Origin: Cardiocondyla obscurior
Lineage: Eukaryota; Arthropoda; Insecta; Hymenoptera; Formicidae
NCBI RefSeq assembly: GCF_019399895.1
Contig: NC_091864.1
Coordinates: 11,448,001 to 11,512,000 of the forward strand
Direction of reading: 5' to 3'
Length of the DNA: 64,000 bases
Program-made: the position numbers and the translations under genes
The notes under the pieces: generated by a model
What the model saw: only the letters and a program-made list of their open reading frames with translations
Told to the model about the DNA's origin: nothing
Databases searched by the model: none
Shown here: positions 60,901 to 64,000 of the stretch, piece by piece
Layout: each line of letters opens with the position of its first letter
Numbering within the stretch: the stretch's first letter is position 1

Positions 60901-63900
60901 CATGCTCGCATGTCGTGGCGTAAACGCTCATGTGCTGCTTTGACGTTTGGTTTGCGGCTCAATTTCTACGTGATAAATGCACCGCGGATTTCGGTTTACC
61001 TCGCTTTACAGACGACAGAGAACACGCGGTCTTCTGCACGCGCGAACGCAAATATGAAATTTTGGTTCAATTCTTGCGGTAAATCCCCGACGACCGGCGA
61101 AACGATCTTTCGCGTTTTGGATTTTATTACGATCACGCTTGTTGCGCCCGTAACGATACGTAACGAGTCTAATACGAAGTGAAAGGCGAGCGAGTAGATA
61201 TTTAGCTCGTCTGTGTAATTCTGGAATATTTTGTCTCCGCATTTAATTGAGTAATAGCGCACGATTTAACATGCCCGGTTGTAAATGATGCGTTACGGCG
61301 CGTCACGTGGAAATCAAGTTAAATATGTCGCGCGGGCAACATATAGACACAAAGTTTCTAAGACGTAATTATTCACTGCTGAGTCCTTTATAATAATGAC
61401 AAATGACTCTGCCTTCCGTTCGCGCTGTTCTCTATTTCGCGAGCACCTACCTCCCGACTGAAGCGGCAGTGCTCCTGCAGCGTACAATGCCTAACGATTC
61501 TTTAACTTCTCTCTTATCAAACTTTCATACGTCAGATCATAAGTATCGGAATAAACTGTTCCGACGTATTATCGAAAAATGGCTTTCACGGTATCGCACC
61601 TGATCTCAATTTATTATTCCCAGCAAGTGTAATTTACATGTGATTCGCTAAAAATGCAATTAACTCATGTTTATTAATCGAAACGAATACATTTCCAATA
61701 AAAACGTGTATAATATGAAAATGTGCATGGCGATAAATATAAAACGTAACCGTTCTCATTATATGTATATCATACGGATTTTACGTGTATTGTTTGCGCA
61801 ACTTTATGTAATTTTTACTTTTGTTCTCTTTTTTTTATGCCATAAAACTTCGTTCCAAGTTTCACTTTAATTTCATGCAATACATAACTTCAATCAAAAA
61901 AGTACAAATAATGTAATGTAATTGATAATGAACAAATGCTTACATAGTAAATCACGTACTGCTTTTTCTTTGATGTTACACCATCTATTTGTTTATTTCT
62001 GTTTTTTTTCTGAATTAACAAATGAAGCACGTTTATATTAACGAAAAAGTTAAAGTGCACTGTAAATATGTATTTAAGTTCAAGCGTTATTGAGGAAAAA
62101 ATAATCGTTTATAATTTTTTAGTTGCAACAAGACAATTCTTATTCTCAATAACTGAATTTTTTTTTTTTTTTTTTTTAAATGTTATACAAAATTGGCTTT
62201 CAGTACATTATCGTAACATCAATGATAATCTTAATGGCGAGTCAGTAGTACGAATCAATTAAATGCATTAATAATTAAATTGAAAGTATTACAAATTATT
62301 CGAAGAGGCACTTCAAAGAATAACGTGACAAGAGAAATCAGATGCTTCGGCGAATAATAGCCAGCATTTGCGTACTTGTGAAAGCAAACATCAGATTTGT
62401 ACTTATCGAAAAATATACTCGAATATTGTTTAGCTTGTTATAAAATAAGTTTGTGCAAATATTCTGTTTTTCCTTTTTTTTTAAATTTTAATCAATTTCT
62501 GGGCTACCATGTTGTACATTAAATCCATCATTTATTTACGGAGTAAAATATATTTTAGTATGATTCGCAAGAAGATGTGCATATAAATTGAATTATTATT
62601 ACTCTAAAAATGTTTACATTTCTGAGAGAAATAAAATCGTGTGGTTTTAATAAATCGTGAAACTATAATACACAAATGGTGATTTCTTGCATCTATATTA
62701 ATCGTTATAATATGTATATCGATTGGTATGATTGAGATTTTACCTAGGATTCTCTATATTAATTGGTTTCTTTATTTGTACGTTAATTAAAAATGTGATT
62801 TTATAAATTTTTCCTTATAAAAAAGTAAAAAAATTAATATCTAGTTTCCGATTAATATTAATAATTTTTTTGTACAGTGTAATTAGAATATTATAACTTT
62901 ATCTATTATAACAGAAATGTAATTTGAAATTAATATCTATTTTCTGTTAAATTATTATTTTGAATTAGAATTAACTGACTTCTTTAATGCACAATGTATT
63001 AACGTAATGATATGGATTTCTTTTTTTATAATGCCTTTAGGAATTTTTCCATTGAAAAGTACACATAAATTTTCAGTTATATTAAAATACACATATATAG
63101 ATTTATCAACATAAAATATGTATTTTATCGAATATTGAAGCGTGGCAATGTAAAAGAATTTAATTTCACATTTTATATAAGCTCCTTATTCGTAGTTGGC
63201 AAATATTAAATATTATAATTTTTTTTTATTTTTAAAACTAATTTAAATACAAAAAAAGTAATGTGTAAAATATTTAACTTGAAAATATTTTCTAGTTTAT
63301 CAAAATGTATATTAATGTAATGTTTTTATGACGGACACGCAGTATTTTTTTTTTTTTGCTATGGCACGACAGAGAAAATTAACGCCAAAAGTACCTTGTG
63401 AGTTTATCTACTTAAATAAGTTTATCGAAGCTGTCAGAATTTTTTTGCGTATAAAGCTTCTATTTGCGATTTAATGAATGGGGCAGCCGATACAATCGGT
63501 TTTAAAATGCGGACATATATTCGCGTCAGATAACAGCAGTTAACGGCATAACTTACTGTGATTTACGGGCAATACGGTCGTATTTTTATGGCACACTGTT
63601 CCATTAGCTTCGATGTGCATGATTTATGCAAAGTGTTCTTGGCACTCTCTCTAGCTCTCTCTTTCTTTCTTCCGTGGGTGGCACGAGACTACTTTTATAC
63701 GTCCACTCACGAAAGTCGACCGCGTATAAATATGCCTTGTCTACACCCGCTTGTATATCGCGTGTAAAGTTCAGGAGCGACTTTCCGGAGTCTGCAGTTA
63801 ATAATTTTCGGAAGTCACCGGCAGCTGACCGGAAAACGTACGTGTCGATAGAAATGTGTTTTCTATTTTATCGCACCGACTAATTTAATTAGTGGAAAAG

Positions 63901-64000
63901 GGGAAAAGCCTTTAACCCTCAATGGTTCATTTGACTCTCTAATTAAAAACTCGATCGGGTTACGAAGTACTGATCGCGTTGCGCCCTTTTCTTATTGCAG
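54973..64000 (+). other. Intron after Dpr-family coding exon 3, ending at a window-edge acceptor
   Basis: Starts at GTAAGTT (54973). The last bases of the window (CTTTTCTTATTGCAG) are a good acceptor, so the next exon should start at 64001. The 9-kb intron is mostly AT-rich with CpG-richer patches (about 57780-57860, 60860-61130, 63640-63840). No exon was recognised within it. Confidence 0.65.

Overview
The window looks like insect nuclear DNA, most probably hymenopteran and plausibly an ant. Genes are split by GT-AG introns, the long non-coding stretches keep many CpG dinucleotides, AT-rich and CpG-rich blocks alternate, and the two recognisable products are an animal ubiquitin-conjugating enzyme of the UBE2Q family and an arthropod-type Dpr/zig-8 immunoglobulin-superfamily protein. 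No bacterial operons, rRNA, tRNA, CRISPR array or intact transposon was seen.

Positions 1-6034 hold a six-exon plus-strand gene. All splice phases agree and give a 775-residue protein with a basic C-terminal nuclear-localisation-like tail. I do not recognise the family. A 3' UTR and an AT-rich intergenic stretch follow. Positions 10350-12845 hold a complete six-exon UBE2Q-type E2 gene (383 residues) behind a CpG-rich promoter.

From about 16.3 kb to 51.1 kb there is almost no recognisable coding sequence. This stretch is probably regulatory or intronic sequence upstream of the Dpr-family gene. It contains a previously hard-to-see minus-strand two-exon gene (19172-20310, 137 residues, phase-consistent), a head-to-head plus-strand candidate exon (20357-20569), several candidate promoter/first-exon signatures (16.3-16.8, 17.8, 27.9, 34.2 kb), and a minus-strand spliced RNA with two sharply defined exons (50440-50903).

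Positions 51130-64000 hold the 5' part of a Dpr-family neuronal cell-surface gene: signal peptide exon (51192-51270), short linker exon (54042-54115), and the first half of Ig domain 1 (54826-54972). The last bases of the window form a splice acceptor, so the next exon should begin at position 64001, outside the window.

Exon joins were worked out by hand from splice consensus and reading phase. No database search was possible, so family calls rest on motif recognition.
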